DNA of 64,000 nt from the NCBI GenBank assembly GCA_946800325.1, contig OX326959.1:22202242-22266241 (forward strand), read 5' to 3'. The notes under the pieces are model-generated. The model had not been told where the DNA came from. It was given only the letters and a program-made list of their open reading frames with translations, and searched no databases. Position 1 is the stretch's first letter; every line of letters begins with the position of its first letter. Shown here piece after piece: positions 13,866 through 25,676 of this stretch. This stretch comes from Luzula sylvatica (Eukaryota; Streptophyta; Magnoliopsida; Poales; Juncaceae). A program made the position numbers and the translations under genes.

Positions 13866-14490
13866 TTTGTTGGATTGTATTAATATTTCGTGTGGATCAG
13901 AAAAATATTTTTTCGATTTGTTTTCTTAAAATAATGTGTGTATTTTCTCAACAACAAAAAAATGTGTGTATTAATTCCTGGAAGATTGTCAATCTTCTAA
14001 GCATATTAACATTTTCATCTTGAAATATTTGATTCCTTTTCAATAATTTGACATTGTTCCTATATAATATGGCCTCATTGTTTTTATATGGTACTTCAAT
14101 CCTAAGATTCAAGACTGGTTGTATTAGCTAAGAAAAAAAACACAAGTGAAGATTTTAAAAAAAACGAGTCAGAGACCAAATGGAATTTTTTTTCCTTTAT
14201 TATTTTTTTATCAGTCCCCAACGCTAAGTACGGAAATGATATAGAGCATTAACCTTTAACATGAACTATTATTGTCTAACTAAATCATTCAGAAATCGAA
14301 TTCCAATAGTTCCAAAAAAAAAAAAAAAAATCAAACAGCAATCCAACAAAAGAGTCATACAATAAACAACAAAATCATATCAATAATATCAATAACATGT
14401 CTTGCCCTTGTATACATAACATGATAACACCATCGTATCCTGTTCAATAGATATTTCAATTAATTAATAAATGAGTGAAATAGAAATACA
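13866..14490. other. AT-rich intergenic DNA
   Basis: No gene recognised. A poly(A) tract lies near 14315-14330. Confidence 0.5.
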
Positions 14491-14494
14491 AGTT

Positions 14495-15178
14495 TTAAAT
14501 TGATTTAGTTTGTGTTACAAAATTAAATAAAAACTTACAGTTTTTTGAAGAACTTTTTGGAATCGTTGAGCATGTTTGGATGTTATGTCCAATTTGCCGA
14601 CAAAACCCGCATCGAGTCCTCTTAACTTCGTTCCACGCCTTTATTCTTTTCTTCGGTGCACCTTTGCCTACTGTTACATTTGGATCGGAAACATGAAATA
14701 GTGGAAAACTTGTTTCATCTTTACTATTACTTTGGACATTTTCTGCTTTGTCTTCATTTCTATTTTTCTGTGGAGATAGTTGGCGTAAAAACTCCATTAT
14801 TTTCATAGAATCAGTTTCAGAATTGGAGGCCTCACGAAAAATATCGTTGCCCAATTTCGACATTTCACGATTTCTTCTCAACTTCTCCGACCAATTAAAT
14901 AAGGACCCCCCTTGTACTGCTATACGAGTATTGGGAGCCTTAGACCACTTTTTCCACACACAACACTGGGGAATAACATCTACCTTCATCTCGACAAACA
15001 CTCTCAATATATGTCTACACGGGATTTTTTCAGATTCCAATTTCATACACGTACATTTAACGTTCTCGATTATCTCCCCACCAACACACTCCACAACGAC
15101 CCTTGTTTCTTCATTACCATTTATTTCTAATTCGTACCACTTTTTATTACCAAATTCTTCCGTAACAACGATCACGGT
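14495..15178 (-). pseudogene. C-terminal part of a FAR1-related / MULE-type transposase
   Basis: The open frame of about 226 residues carries a SWIM zinc finger, C-T-C ... C-R-H (CTCMKLESEKIPCRHILRVF), then a Ser/Asn-rich stretch, then a CCHC-like knuckle CGFCRQIGHNIQTC near the end. This order is diagnostic of FHY3/FAR1-related (FRS) proteins and the Mutator-like transposases they derive from. The N-terminal WRKY-GCM1-like DNA-binding domain and the DDE catalytic core are missing. Homology stops abruptly near 15178, where unrelated GC-rich DNA begins. No intron was assigned. It is most simply a truncated MULE relic, though a rearranged FRS gene is possible. Confidence 0.75.
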
Positions 15179-15533
15179 GGATACGGGTAGAGGAGCGACA
15201 CATGTGGCTCTTCGTTGTGATCAAACCGGAGAAGTAATCGAGTAACGGGCTGTGGGATCATGCGGGCATGGAACGCACGAAGACAACCCGAGGCGTGTCG
15301 AAACGGTGGGAGACGTGCGGTATGGGACGTACGGGCTAGTCACCAACGTGATACCGAAGGAAATAGAAGGCGGCAATCAACCCTTCGTGTGCCATCAATT
15401 TGGCACTGGTATGAATCTGTCCTTCTATTCGCATCGTACCCTCGAAGTCGTGGCGTGATCTCGGGAATCGGGGAATCGAACCGGGCCTACATATCCGCTG
15501 CGCGGGTCCGGAGTCGAGGATATTCCCCAACAA
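15179..15533. other. GC-rich island of unknown origin
   Basis: This 355 bp block is clearly richer in G+C and CpG than both flanks. It is open in several frames (for example + frames from 15252 and 15260), but none gives a domain I recognise. It abuts the FRS fragment on one side and a direct repeat copy (15534-15600) on the other. Confidence 0.6.
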
Positions 15534-15816
15534 GAGAGTATGGCATTAATTATATGATAAAAAAAAATCTTGCCTGTTATTAATTAGAGAAGGTAGAAAA
15601 ATTATGATTGAATTCTTATGTTTTCTATATTTGTCAAAAAAAAATCTGAATCATATTATGATGAAATTAATGAAAGGAGAAAAACAAGGAATTTAATTGA
15701 TAGGAGAGAAAAACACAAATAGTATATTCGGATGAAATGAGAGAGAGAGAGAGTATGGCATTAATTATATGACCCAAAAAAATCTTGCCTGTTATTAATT
15801 AGAGAAGGTGGAAATA
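15534..15816. repeat. direct repeat pair, about 66 bp each
   Basis: 15534-15600 and 15749-15816 both read GAGAGTATGGCATTAATTAT, then ATGA, an A-run, TCTTGCCTGTTATTAATTAG and AGAAGGT. They differ at a few positions and are separated by about 150 bases containing a GAGA run. Confidence 0.9.
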
Positions 15817-16714
15817 GTTCAAATGGAGAAAACAATGTATCATGAAATGGAGAGAATAAATTCTAATAACATATAAACTTTTCTAATACCGAAAGTACCC
15901 TTCTACTCAAAACCCGTACCAGAGAATCTCCCCATAATACATGATTATTTATGAGAAAAAAAGAGGTTTAATAATCCACTTCACTGTTCAATCTGAATCT
16001 CTAATAATTAATCAAAATATTTATACAATAAATACATAAATAATTAAAATACTGATTTTATGCGTTCAGAAATAAACTAATATATCTGTTTCTTATCTCG
16101 AAACCATTGCCCTATATCTACTCCTTTTGTTTTATGTAAGGTCCTGATACTAATAAATCAATTATTATGTTTGTTTTCTCTTCAATTGTGTGTTTTTAAA
16201 TATTGTGGTTTTGTCGAATTTGTTGGCTGCTTCGACTTTCAAAATTGAAATTAATCATCGAATTATCAATAAATGAAGAACACTATTTTGTTTCCATTCA
16301 ATTATCTGATACAATTGACGACTTTTTTTGGTTCTAAAGTAGTAATTATCAACTAAGAGAATTTGAAATAGGATTTTGAACTTTGTAGAAAATGGAATAC
16401 CTTTTGAAATTGAATAGATAAAGCAAGCACTAACAATCTATGTCAATTAATATTTGGCGAAAACATACAAGTCAAGCAAACTACATCATAAACAACGAAC
16501 TGTATAATTTTAGTTGTCATTTTCCTTAAATTCCTTTTCTACATCTTCATTAATTCAAAGATAATTACAAACAAAACTTATAAGGTGGCAAAGATTGGAA
16601 GTCTTTGTTGATTGATTTCATCTTTATAATATGTCCACAAATTTCAGAATTATTATATTATGTTTTTCTGTGGATTGAATTTGAAATACACGTTCGAAGT
16701 AGAAAGAATGAGAG
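15817..16714. other. AT-rich intergenic DNA
   Basis: No gene or element recognised. Confidence 0.5.
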
Positions 16715-16722
16715 ATGATAAC

Positions 16723-17269
16723 CTATGTTGCACGGATATGGATACGAGTATTGTATCCGATACGATACGAATACGACGATACGATAATTTTCAAAAAATC
16801 ACGGATACGGATACAACTATATAGTTATTATTTTCATATATTTATATTATATATAATTAATTAAATAATTTGTTAATTAAATAATAAATTACTAATGTTT
16901 TAAAATTAAATATCATAACAATAAATAAAATAAACCTAAAAATACAAGTATCATAAATTTATTTTAGAAATATCCTAAAATTAATTTTGATGTATCATAA
17001 GAGTATCATATATAATTTATTTAAAAATATTATGGACCAAAATATATAATGACGGAAGTAGCCTAAATGAAATATCTCATATGTATCATGAATGTATTCC
17101 AGCCGTATCCTGTCGTATCCCGTCGTATCCGAAAAAATAAACATTAAAATAATCGGATAAAACACGTGGCGTATCCGATACGTATCCGAGCCGTATCGTA
17201 TCCGTATCCGTATCGGATATTCGTATTCTCATGATACTTCTGAATTTTTAAAGTATTCGCATAACACAG
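16723..17269. mobile_element. hAT-like MITE, CTATGTTGCACGGATAC family
   Basis: It starts CTATGTTGCACGGATA and ends as a diverged inverted copy (GCATAACACAG). Both subterminal regions are arrays of GGATACG and CGTATCC. The 8 bp ATGATAAC occurs directly before (16715-16722) and after (17270-17277) the element. No coding capacity. A full relative lies at 59374-59934, with fragments at 60030-60180 and 62865-62930. Confidence 0.8.
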
Positions 17270-17497
17270 ATGATAACCTAAAAGATGAACCGATTATTGG
17301 ACGATGGTCATTTCTTTTATGGGCCGAAGTTACGAAGAGCTCGGCCCAAAGATGAAAATATTGTTGTCACTAAATGAAATTTCGATTGCTTGTCATAAAT
17401 AAGAGACGAGTGCCAAGCCAAAAAAGCATTTCTTTTAAAGTATGTCAATAGAGTCGCATCAATGGGATGATCCATAAAAAACAATGTTTTTGAAATA
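17270..17497. other. short intergenic spacer
   Basis: Nothing recognised. Confidence 0.5.
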
Positions 17498-17889
17498 CTA
17501 GGAAAATAGCCCGCGCTTCGTTGCGCGATATATTATTTGATAAGAAATAATATAATAAGCAAAAGTAATAATTTTATATATTATTTGATATATTATTTCG
17601 CTGCGGAATATATTATTTGATATATTATTTGATAAGAAAATAGAAATATTTCTCGCGATTCACTGGGATTTTTCAAAATTTGTTATGATTATAAAATAAT
17701 AATTTTATCTAAAACGTTATAAGTGCAAAACAAAAGTAAGCTTCATAAATGTTAATTTAAAAAAAAAAATCTGATATTAAATAGTCTCACAAGTATTATG
17801 CAATAAATACAAACTTTTTTCCTCCTCAAAACAATATCATGTGTTCCAAAAGAAAAATTCAAATATTTTATTTAGAATACAAAGCATAC

Positions 17890-17928
<39 letters not shown>

Positions 17929-18110
17929 CATACGTAAAAAAAAAAAAAAAAGTAAACAGCAAAATATGAACAGTACCTAATTAAACAGTAACGTGAACAG
18001 TACCCCCGATTGTGAACAGTACCTGTTGTAAACAGTAACAGGCAGTGAACAGTACTGGTGACGTGGCCTCACCATATTCTTAGTATCCAACTTTTAATGG
18101 GAGAGGGAGA
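17498..18110 (-). mobile_element. small non-autonomous Helitron
   Basis: On the minus strand the 5' end reads A|TCTCCCTCTCCCATTAAAAG and the 3' end has the hairpin CGCGCAACGAAGCGCG followed by GGCTATTTTC and CTAG|T. That gives a TC start, a CTRR end, a hairpin close to the 3' end, and insertion between A and T. It carries two poly(A) runs and a GAACAGTA array (17965-18050) and has no Rep/helicase. Confidence 0.75.
17892..17951. repeat. two long poly(A) runs
   Basis: A runs at 17892-17923 and 17936-17951 are each followed by GTAAACA. They lie inside the Helitron. Confidence 0.95.
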
Positions 18111-18470
18111 TTAGTATGCATTAAGTGTTATAAAAGCAAGTGACACAGTTTGAAATAAACTAAAAAATACAAAAGAAAAGAGAACTTCAAAAATAAAAAT
18201 AATGGAAAGAAGAGAAGCAGTTTTTGTGACTATTTATTTCTTAGCTAGATTTTATGAGATATTTGAGGGTAATCAAGAAATAATTAAACAAATAATAGAT
18301 ACGAACTAGACATAAATCTTGGATCCACAAATCTTGGATTCGCTTTAAACATAAACAAACAAAAAATGATTCGAATTAAACCTAACAAATGGGACTCAGA
18401 TTTTAAATTAATATGATGCCTTATAAGGAAATGTTATTTATTGCATGTGGAATTGCAAATCCGATATTAT
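18111..18470. other. AT-rich spacer before the LTR element
   Basis: No gene recognised. Confidence 0.5.
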
Positions 18471-18475
18471 TTTTT

Positions 18476-19079
18476 TGTTAGGGGGCGGCGACAATGATCC
18501 GGCACCGTTCCGTGAATAAAATAATATAATTTGTCCCGTACAAGCGGACCGTAATAACTATGTGAATTCAACCGAATAATCTAAATCAAAATCGTACCTT
18601 AACCTTATGCGAAAGCGTATGAAATCCGTCCGAATTGATGTCGCGCCATCACCGTTGTTGCGTTCATGAATCCTTAATTGCAAGAATGAATTCCAATTAC
18701 TTTATGATGTCCAATTTAGAGTCATTTTGTTTTTTCTCTAATTGATCTCTATTTCATCTTAATGGGGCAGATTCAAGAATAGAACATTATCTTTATCATC
18801 ATATGTACTTGGGACCAAATTGTTTTTATAGCCACAAGGCATCTTTTCACAAAGACATGTTTTTTGGGCTCCTAATGTGGATCTTCTAATTCAGCCCATC
18901 ATAGAAAATAGAATAACCACCTACAATATTCTACACATCAAAGCCTCACAACTTAATTGACACATTTAATGCTTAATTTTATAACTAAAATTGATCACTA
19001 TATTATAAGCATATAAATGACAATATTACAACACATAATATTTTACATATAAGTCCAATGTTGGAATAATGTTCCAACA
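18476..19079 (-). repeat. 3' LTR of the LARD-like element
   Basis: 604 bp, TGTTAGGGGGCGG to TTCCAACA in plus orientation, highly similar to 21663-22264. Its upper edge touches the minus-strand polypurine tract. Confidence 0.9.
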
Positions 19080-19384
19080 ATCTCCCACTTGGACTATATG
19101 TAATTCCTTATAATTACGTATTGAACATAAAACCAAAATACGCGTACTTGTTTGTCATAAAAAATCTTATGTGTCTCTAACCAATTCCGTCCATCAATAA
19201 TATCAACGTAGGATCAAAGTGGCTTTCGTCACATTTAACGCAACTAAACCTTAAATTGTCACATACACTAATACAACTGAATGACATGAATCATGATGTC
19301 GATGTGTAGCATGGAAATTTCATGTAATGTGACATTAACATGCCTATTTCCTACTTGGTCCTCCTAAAAATTAATTTAGTGAGA

Positions 19385-19512
19385 TCATTAAAACCGTCTC
19401 CTTTAATAACTTAATGAAACAAACCGTCTCCTTTAAAAACCGCATTGAGACAACCCGTCTCCTTTAATAGCTTAATGAGACAAACCGTCTCCTTTAAACC
19501 ATATTGAGACGG
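19385..19512. repeat. four tandem units with ACCGTCTCCTTTAA
   Basis: Four copies of an approximately 33 bp unit, each with CCGTCTCCTTTAA plus an A-rich TTAATGA/GACAAA segment, lie inside the LARD interior. Confidence 0.85.
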
Positions 19513-20439
19513 ATCCTTGTTTAAATCAGAGTAAAGTGAAAAATACAACTTTAATTCTGCAGAATAACCATAATACCGAATAAACTTGAAAAACTTTATA
19601 ACCGTATCATATGTGTATGACATATGTTTATATCACGTGTCTATATCATAATAACTGTACACATATTTACTCCCACTATAACTGAATATCCTTAACCGAA
19701 ATTACACCCATATAAACAACATCTCGCATATATAACCTTTTGGGTAATTATATCTTATTGGAGTTTGTACCAAAATATATGATAGACAAATATTACTCTG
19801 ACTTTCTTTACTATCTCTCACGTAAGTAATGGTATATTTAATAATTAACAAAATTCATCTCAAAACCAAATAAGATGATTTTGTTATAAAACCAAAAATA
19901 TATATATATACAAATATCAATGTTCTTGAGATGTCTGAGTTTGTCTTTTCGGCTAAATAAAATTTGTAGCCGCATTTCCCCCCGCAAACAAGACATCTTG
20001 AAAGAATCATAAATCCTATAAATTCAATTAAAGGTTATCCCATCATCAAGATATCCCTTTTCCGTTAATATTTTGACTTTGTCAAATCATATTAACTTCT
20101 TATTGATATCCTGGTGTAGTAATCAAGAATTGATAATAAATTAATGTGTCAACATATTAACCTTCCTTTGGGCCGATTAAATAAGTCACACGTAAGCCAA
20201 ATAATTATCACACACTTATTACCACAGATGCATATGAAATTAAATTAAACATCGCCTTCCTTTGGGCCGGTCAATATATAAATAATATCATACACATATA
20301 TGTTTATATTCTAAAATATAATTAATTTCAGCAAGAGAGGTCACTTTGGCGACATGTTGCTGACGTTAATTAATTTTAAAACACATGTCTTAAACCTTTA
20401 ATTGAGTTTAAAGTTATACCTTAAAACCTTATTGCCAAT

Positions 20440-20870
20440 TCATATTTAGAATTTCCAAATTCGGAATTTTCCTGCTCCGGATTTCAATATTCGGAATTTC
20501 CAGATTCTAGACTTGATTCGGAATTCCATATTCCATACTTTAATAGTCCAGCATATCCAGATTCCAGGCTTTATAAATCCTTACAAAACCAGAATATGAA
20601 ATCCTAAATTTAAATCCCAGTTTTTATTTCCCATATTTATAAATTCTGGATTTGAAATACCTTGAGAAAACCGAAATATTGAATCCAAAATATATTTTCC
20701 AGTTTTTCTTTTCCTTATTTTCAAATCCAAACTTTAATATCCGTAATCTTATATTCCGAATTTTCATATTCGGAACTTGTAATTTCAGATTTTCATAAAC
20801 TTAACAAACCGAAATTTCAAATCCAAATTTCAAATTGACCCTAATAATCAGGGATTCAATTCCCGTCTCT
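20440..20870. repeat. dispersed TTCGGAATTTCC-like motifs
   Basis: Short motifs built from TTCGGAATTT, TCCAGATT and TCCATATT recur many times within the LARD interior without a fixed period. Confidence 0.5.
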
Positions 20871-21039
20871 TCCTAAACCAAAAGTCATGACCAAAAGAAA
20901 TGACCTTTCATGATTAACTCTTTAACAGACTTATTAGATCAGAGAGAAACATCATATATGTACTGCATAGGATAAGGATGGGCCAAAAGGCATGTATATA
21001 TACTATACACATTTTCAAACAGAAAACTGCATGCACCTT

Positions 21040-21365
21040 TTCAGTATTCTGTTGAAACGAAATTGTTAAACCGTTCCAACCGACTTAAAACCTTCATGAA
21101 AGTTGTAGATAATCTTATTAACTTTCCAACACAATTTGGCTCAGCCCAATGGGAGTTTGGATGCGAACGTTATGACGATTTTACTAACTGTATGTCAAAC
21201 CATCGCACCCCTTCGGTATTCCATTAAAACGATACTGATACATCTCTCAAATGAACAATATTTCTTTACGAAAGTTATAGGTAATCTTATTATCTATCCA
21301 TCCCAATTTGAACCATTCAAATCGGAGTCGTTATCTGAAAGTTATGCCATTTTTACCGTTGATCA
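21040..21365. repeat. imperfect duplication inside the LARD interior
   Basis: 21040-21195 and 21213-21362 align. Shared anchors are GAAAGTTRTAG.TAATCTTATTA, CCAATTTG.. CCATT, and GTTATG.C.ATTTTTAC-type ends. Confidence 0.7.
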
Positions 21366-21648
21366 AAAAACTGTATTTCCATCAGCATTATTTTCGGAAT
21401 TTCGTCGATGTTGACCGAATACCGAACGAAAACCATCACTCAGTCCCGAATTGAACAGAGAGTGTGAGGGAAAGTATAACTATTCCAAATAACTTTCCTT
21501 TCTCTCAAAATCAAACGACTCGGTTATGATCCTTTTCGATAAAAAAAAAGAAATTATTCGAAATTAACAGAAATTGGACGAGAGAAATCGTGCTAAACAC
21601 TATATACTTCGTTTTCCTTCCTTTTAAACTGTGATTCATCATAGTTTC

Positions 21649-21660
21649 GCTCTGATACCA
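21649..21660 (-). other. primer binding site, tRNA-iMet type
   Basis: The minus strand reads TGGTATCAGAGC two bases inside the 5' LTR, complementary to the 3' end of plant initiator-Met tRNA. Confidence 0.9.
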
Positions 21661-21662
21661 AT

Positions 21663-22264
21663 TGTTGGGGGCGGCGACAACGATCTGGCACCGCCCCGTG
21701 AATAAAATAATATAATTTGCCCCGTACAAACGGACCGTAATAGCTATGTGAATTCAACCGAATAATCTTAATTAAAACCGTACCTTAACCTTATGCGGAA
21801 GCGTATAAAATCCGTCCGAATTGATGTCGCGTCATCGCCGTTGTTGCGTTCATGAAGCCTTAATTGCAGGAATGGATTCCATGTACTTTATGATGTCCAA
21901 TTTAGAGTCCTTTTGTTTTTCTCTAATGGATCTCTCTTTCATCTTAATGGGGCAGATTCAAGAATAGAACATTATCTTCATCATCATATGTACTTGGGAT
22001 CAAATTATTTTTATAGCCACAAGGCATCTTTTCACAAAGACATGTCTTTTGGGCTCCTAATGTGGATCTTCTAATTCAGTCCATCATAGAAAATAGAATA
22101 ACCACCTACAATATTCTACACATCAAATGCCCACAACTTAATTGACACATTTAATGCTTAATTTTATAACTAAAATTGATCACTATATTATAAGCATATA
22201 AATGACAATATTACAACACATAATAGTTTACATATAAGTTCAATGTTGGAATAATTTTCCAACA
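21663..22264 (-). repeat. 5' LTR of the LARD-like element
   Basis: 602 bp, starting TGTTGGGGGCGG and ending TTTTCCAACA in plus orientation. It lies next to the primer binding site, which sets the minus orientation. Confidence 0.9.
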
Positions 22265-22269
22265 TTTTT

Positions 22270-22730
22270 TGCATGTAAGCATCCAAAATCAGAGTTTTTT
22301 ACATGTCAGATAACGAAGCCGGACTTTTAAGGATGGGTAGTTTTTAGGGCAGTTTTTCATGATTATAAACATGCAAAATCACCACATGTTTGGTACCCGA
22401 ATATCATGCTTAGTTTTGGACTTTGTAAATTCTAAAAGCTAAAAAAACTAGCCCAATTCGTTGATTTTGAAAAACTTTCCTAAAATTAAATTTTTTAAGA
22501 GAGAAAATGTTGGTCCTCGAAAGAAGAAGAAGAAAATTAGCAAGCATTTCAGTAATTACAATTCAACTAAATTACAATTTAACTAAATTACAATTTAACT
22601 TTCATGATTAAATTAAAAATGATAGATAAGAATTAACTTATTTAACTGTTAAATTGATAAAAGGTATGCTTTCAATTTTTTTAGAACATATTTCTATCAA
22701 TAAATATAGTAATGTAAATAAATTATCATA

Positions 22731-22798
<68 letters not shown>

Positions 22799-24116
22799 AA
22801 TAAATGATAATAATAATAATTAAAAATGAATTTAGAAATTAATAATAATAATGATATATAAGTTTATTGAAGCCTACTACCCTACTACATTATTCACTGA
22901 ACACACTATCTTATTTACTGAATCCTAACACCTTATTTATTGAATCCTATTATCATATTTAGTAGAATTGAATCCTATTATCATATTTACTGAATTCTAC
23001 TACCCTCTATATGAACCATAATCATGTTTTGTTGTAACAATGTTATGTCTTATCAATGGATCACGTTTTTTTCTTTACTATGTATGTATACTTTTACAGA
23101 AACGAATCAGTTCTTTTTTTTATTTCTTGTGACAGTGCAAGGTCAGGTCGTTGTCTACCTTTTCGGAAAAAAAATTGACTCGTCTGTTTTTGTGACAGTG
23201 TCATGTATTATCATCGTCGTGTTTTTTGCAAACAAGAATATATTCGTTTTTATCTATTTGAGTTGTATTAATATATGTCCACATTTGAATCTTCTTCTTC
23301 ATCATTTTTTCTCTAAGTTTTTTTCTTACATCTTCATCCAACAATGAATTCATATTCTTCTCCTCCAAAAGAATGGTGAGATATTGAATTCAAAGAGAAA
23401 TATTTTGATAAAAATCACACCTTCTCTCCTTCAGTTCAATGAAACGATCGATCCATGATTGAGTGTCATTTATATGACACCAGATATTTGGAAAAGAGAC
23501 ATGTATAATCGCTATACATACATCACGAAATGTTTATTCAATTAGTCCAAAATAATGAAGGATGACTAGAATGGAACAATTGGGGCCCAAAAACACACGT
23601 CAGAGTTTTCGATGGATTTCGTGTAACTTTGAATAACATTATATTCTAAGTTTGTGTTTTTGTAATTAAGTTGTTTCCTTTTTTTTGTATTTCATTTTTA
23701 TATAGAAACTTTGCAAGTGGGAGATCGATGTGTACACAAATTTAGAGGAAGTCACCCAATTTTTTGCTTATTGTAAGATACGATGGGAAAGAAATATACG
23801 ATTTCATGTGCAGTATACTTTGAAAGATATGTCTATCGGTCTATGATTCAAATAGGAGTTAAGCGAGAAAGGAAGATTATGCATGTGCATACGAAGCATG
23901 GTGTGTTAATGAGGATGGTTCAAGATTGGATATATATCATATCACCGTACAATCCAAGACGTATATCTGGATGTTTTCGAGAAGCCAGTGAAAAGATATG
24001 TCGACTATTTCGAGAGGGAAGTCAAAATATTTTTTTATTATTCAAGGAACCGGTAATCTAGTTAGTGCTTGTTCGTGTGTTTTTATTTTCTTTCATGTTC
24101 AAGTGTGTTATGTTGT
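22270..24116. other. intergenic DNA with a TAA microsatellite
   Basis: (TAA)n runs from about 22730 to 22796. An open frame of 92 codons at 23783-24061 (+) has no domain I recognise and may be a relic. Nothing else is supported. Confidence 0.4.
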
Positions 24117-24124
24117 GTTACGTT

Positions 24125-24317
24125 CAGTGTTCTAAAAATCGGCCTTGGCGGCCGATTAATCACCGATTAATCGGTAGTCGAGGGTCCGCCGTCGAGATAA
24201 ACCCTTGACGTTTTGTAATTGGCGGATTTCCGCCAAGCGGCCGCCAAGGGTCCGCCAAGACCGTCAAGCCACCGCCGAGCCGATTTTTAGATGTGTACAG
24301 TTTTTTTTTTTTTGCAA

Positions 24318-24348
<31 letters not shown>

Positions 24349-24574
24349 TTTTTTGAATTGCCAACGGGTCCATAGTCTAGTTGGTTGAATGTGAAGCACA
24401 AAAAATCATATATTATAAGAGGTTGTGGGATACTATTCAAAATAATGATCGTTTTTGTTATGGATTGCCAATGAATTTCCATTGACATCAAAAAAATTAG
24501 ACATCAATAATGAAAACGATCGTTTGTCGGATACTATTCAAAAATATATATTTGGACTAAATTTTTTCATATTT

Positions 24575-24607
<33 letters not shown>

Positions 24608-24847
24608 ATTATTATTATTTGAGTTTATGTTAATTTAGTGACGTAGTGTATTTTGTTATTTAAATTATTTAAAACTTATTAAAAAAACTGTGATTTGTAA
24701 TTTTGTTTAATTAATTTAAATATTAAATATAAAAAAATAAAAATCCGTCGAGGTCCGCCGAGATTCCCGATTAATCCCGATTAATCATCCTTGGCGCTTG
24801 ATGGTCGTCTACCGACCAGCGAGCGCCGAACGATTTCTGGAATATTG
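24125..24847. mobile_element. hAT MITE, CAGTGTTCTAAAAATCGG family
   Basis: It starts CAGTGTTCTAAAAATCG and ends as the diverged inverse (CGATTTCTGGAATATTG). The 8 bp target duplication GTTACGTT is exact at 24117-24124 and 24848-24855. Subterminal regions are rich in CCGCCAAG and GATTAATC. The centre holds long T runs (24301-24355) and an AT microsatellite. No coding sequence. Confidence 0.9.
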
Positions 24848-24855
24848 GTTACGTT

Positions 24856-25668
24856 ATGTTCTAGTATGTGTGCTAGGTATACCATTTCCATATTATGTGT
24901 GGTAAATTTAAATGTATTCTATTTGTAAGATTTAAGTGTCATGTTCAAATGTGTTCTATTTTATTTTTTTCTGGACGACTTTGAGAGCTAATGTTATAAT
25001 TTAAAATTGCCACAAAAAAAAATTAATTGTTATGTTCAAATTACATTACATACAAAAATCTACAATTTCTCTATTTTATTATTTGTGTACTTCTTAATTT
25101 TATTTTGTCTATGTAAATTGTAATGTAAGTATTGTTGGAGGCATACACACAACATCAACTATAATTTGAATTCAAATTCTTCAATTCACATGATTGGCAA
25201 TCATTGCAATTAATGGTGAAATAGCGGAATTTATGAATCAGTTAGTTATTGACGGTATTCCATACTCCGCCAAATATTTTCTTATTTTTATTATTTAAAT
25301 CAATTAATTAAACTAATTATCATATGATTAAATAAACCGAGATTTAGCAACACATGGGATTTCAAACTCCGCCAATATAGAAAGTGACGGAATTCGTAAC
25401 TCCGTCCTTGGTTAATTCAAGAATTAACTTCAACGGTTGGTTATTTTTAAAATAAAATTTGAAAATTTGTATACAAAAAAATGCACCTAAAAAATATCAC
25501 TAACAATATACGTGACTAAGAAAATATCATTAACAATATACGTGACAGCGAAGGATCTTGAAAACATTATCCTAAGTATTTCTTCGATTGTGCAATTTGG
25601 TCGTTTTGGCTTCAAGGGAGATGATCACCCTTGTTTATCCATTGAGAAGCTCAACAACCTAATTAGGA
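24856..25668. other. AT-rich intergenic DNA
   Basis: No recognised gene. Paired ACTCCGCCA and GGCGGA-like motifs near 25260-25410 hint at an older foldback element. Confidence 0.4.
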
Positions 25669-25676
25669 TTACGAAG

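Larger units (their letters stand above)
18476..22264 (-). mobile_element. LARD-like non-autonomous LTR retrotransposon
   Basis: Two LTRs (18476-19079 and 21663-22264) are flanked by TTTTT on both sides. On the minus strand the upstream LTR is followed by ATTGGTATCAGAGC, the initiator-Met tRNA primer site typical of plant Copia elements. The downstream LTR is preceded by a purine tract (AAGTGGGAGATT). The 2.58 kb interior holds only short open frames with no gag or pol domain, so it needs an autonomous partner. LTR differences seen by eye are mostly transitions. Confidence 0.9.

Noticed and set aside
15252..15583. Open frames in the GC island
   Set aside because: Open in several frames because of composition; no domain recognised, so reported as an unexplained island rather than genes.
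19385..19512. Regular repeats that could suggest a CRISPR-like array
   Set aside because: Only four drifted units without unique spacers, inside a plant LTR element, with no cas genes.
23783..24061. 92-codon open frame upstream of the hAT MITE
   Set aside because: No domain, no conserved pattern and no gene context; could be chance or an unrecognisable relic.
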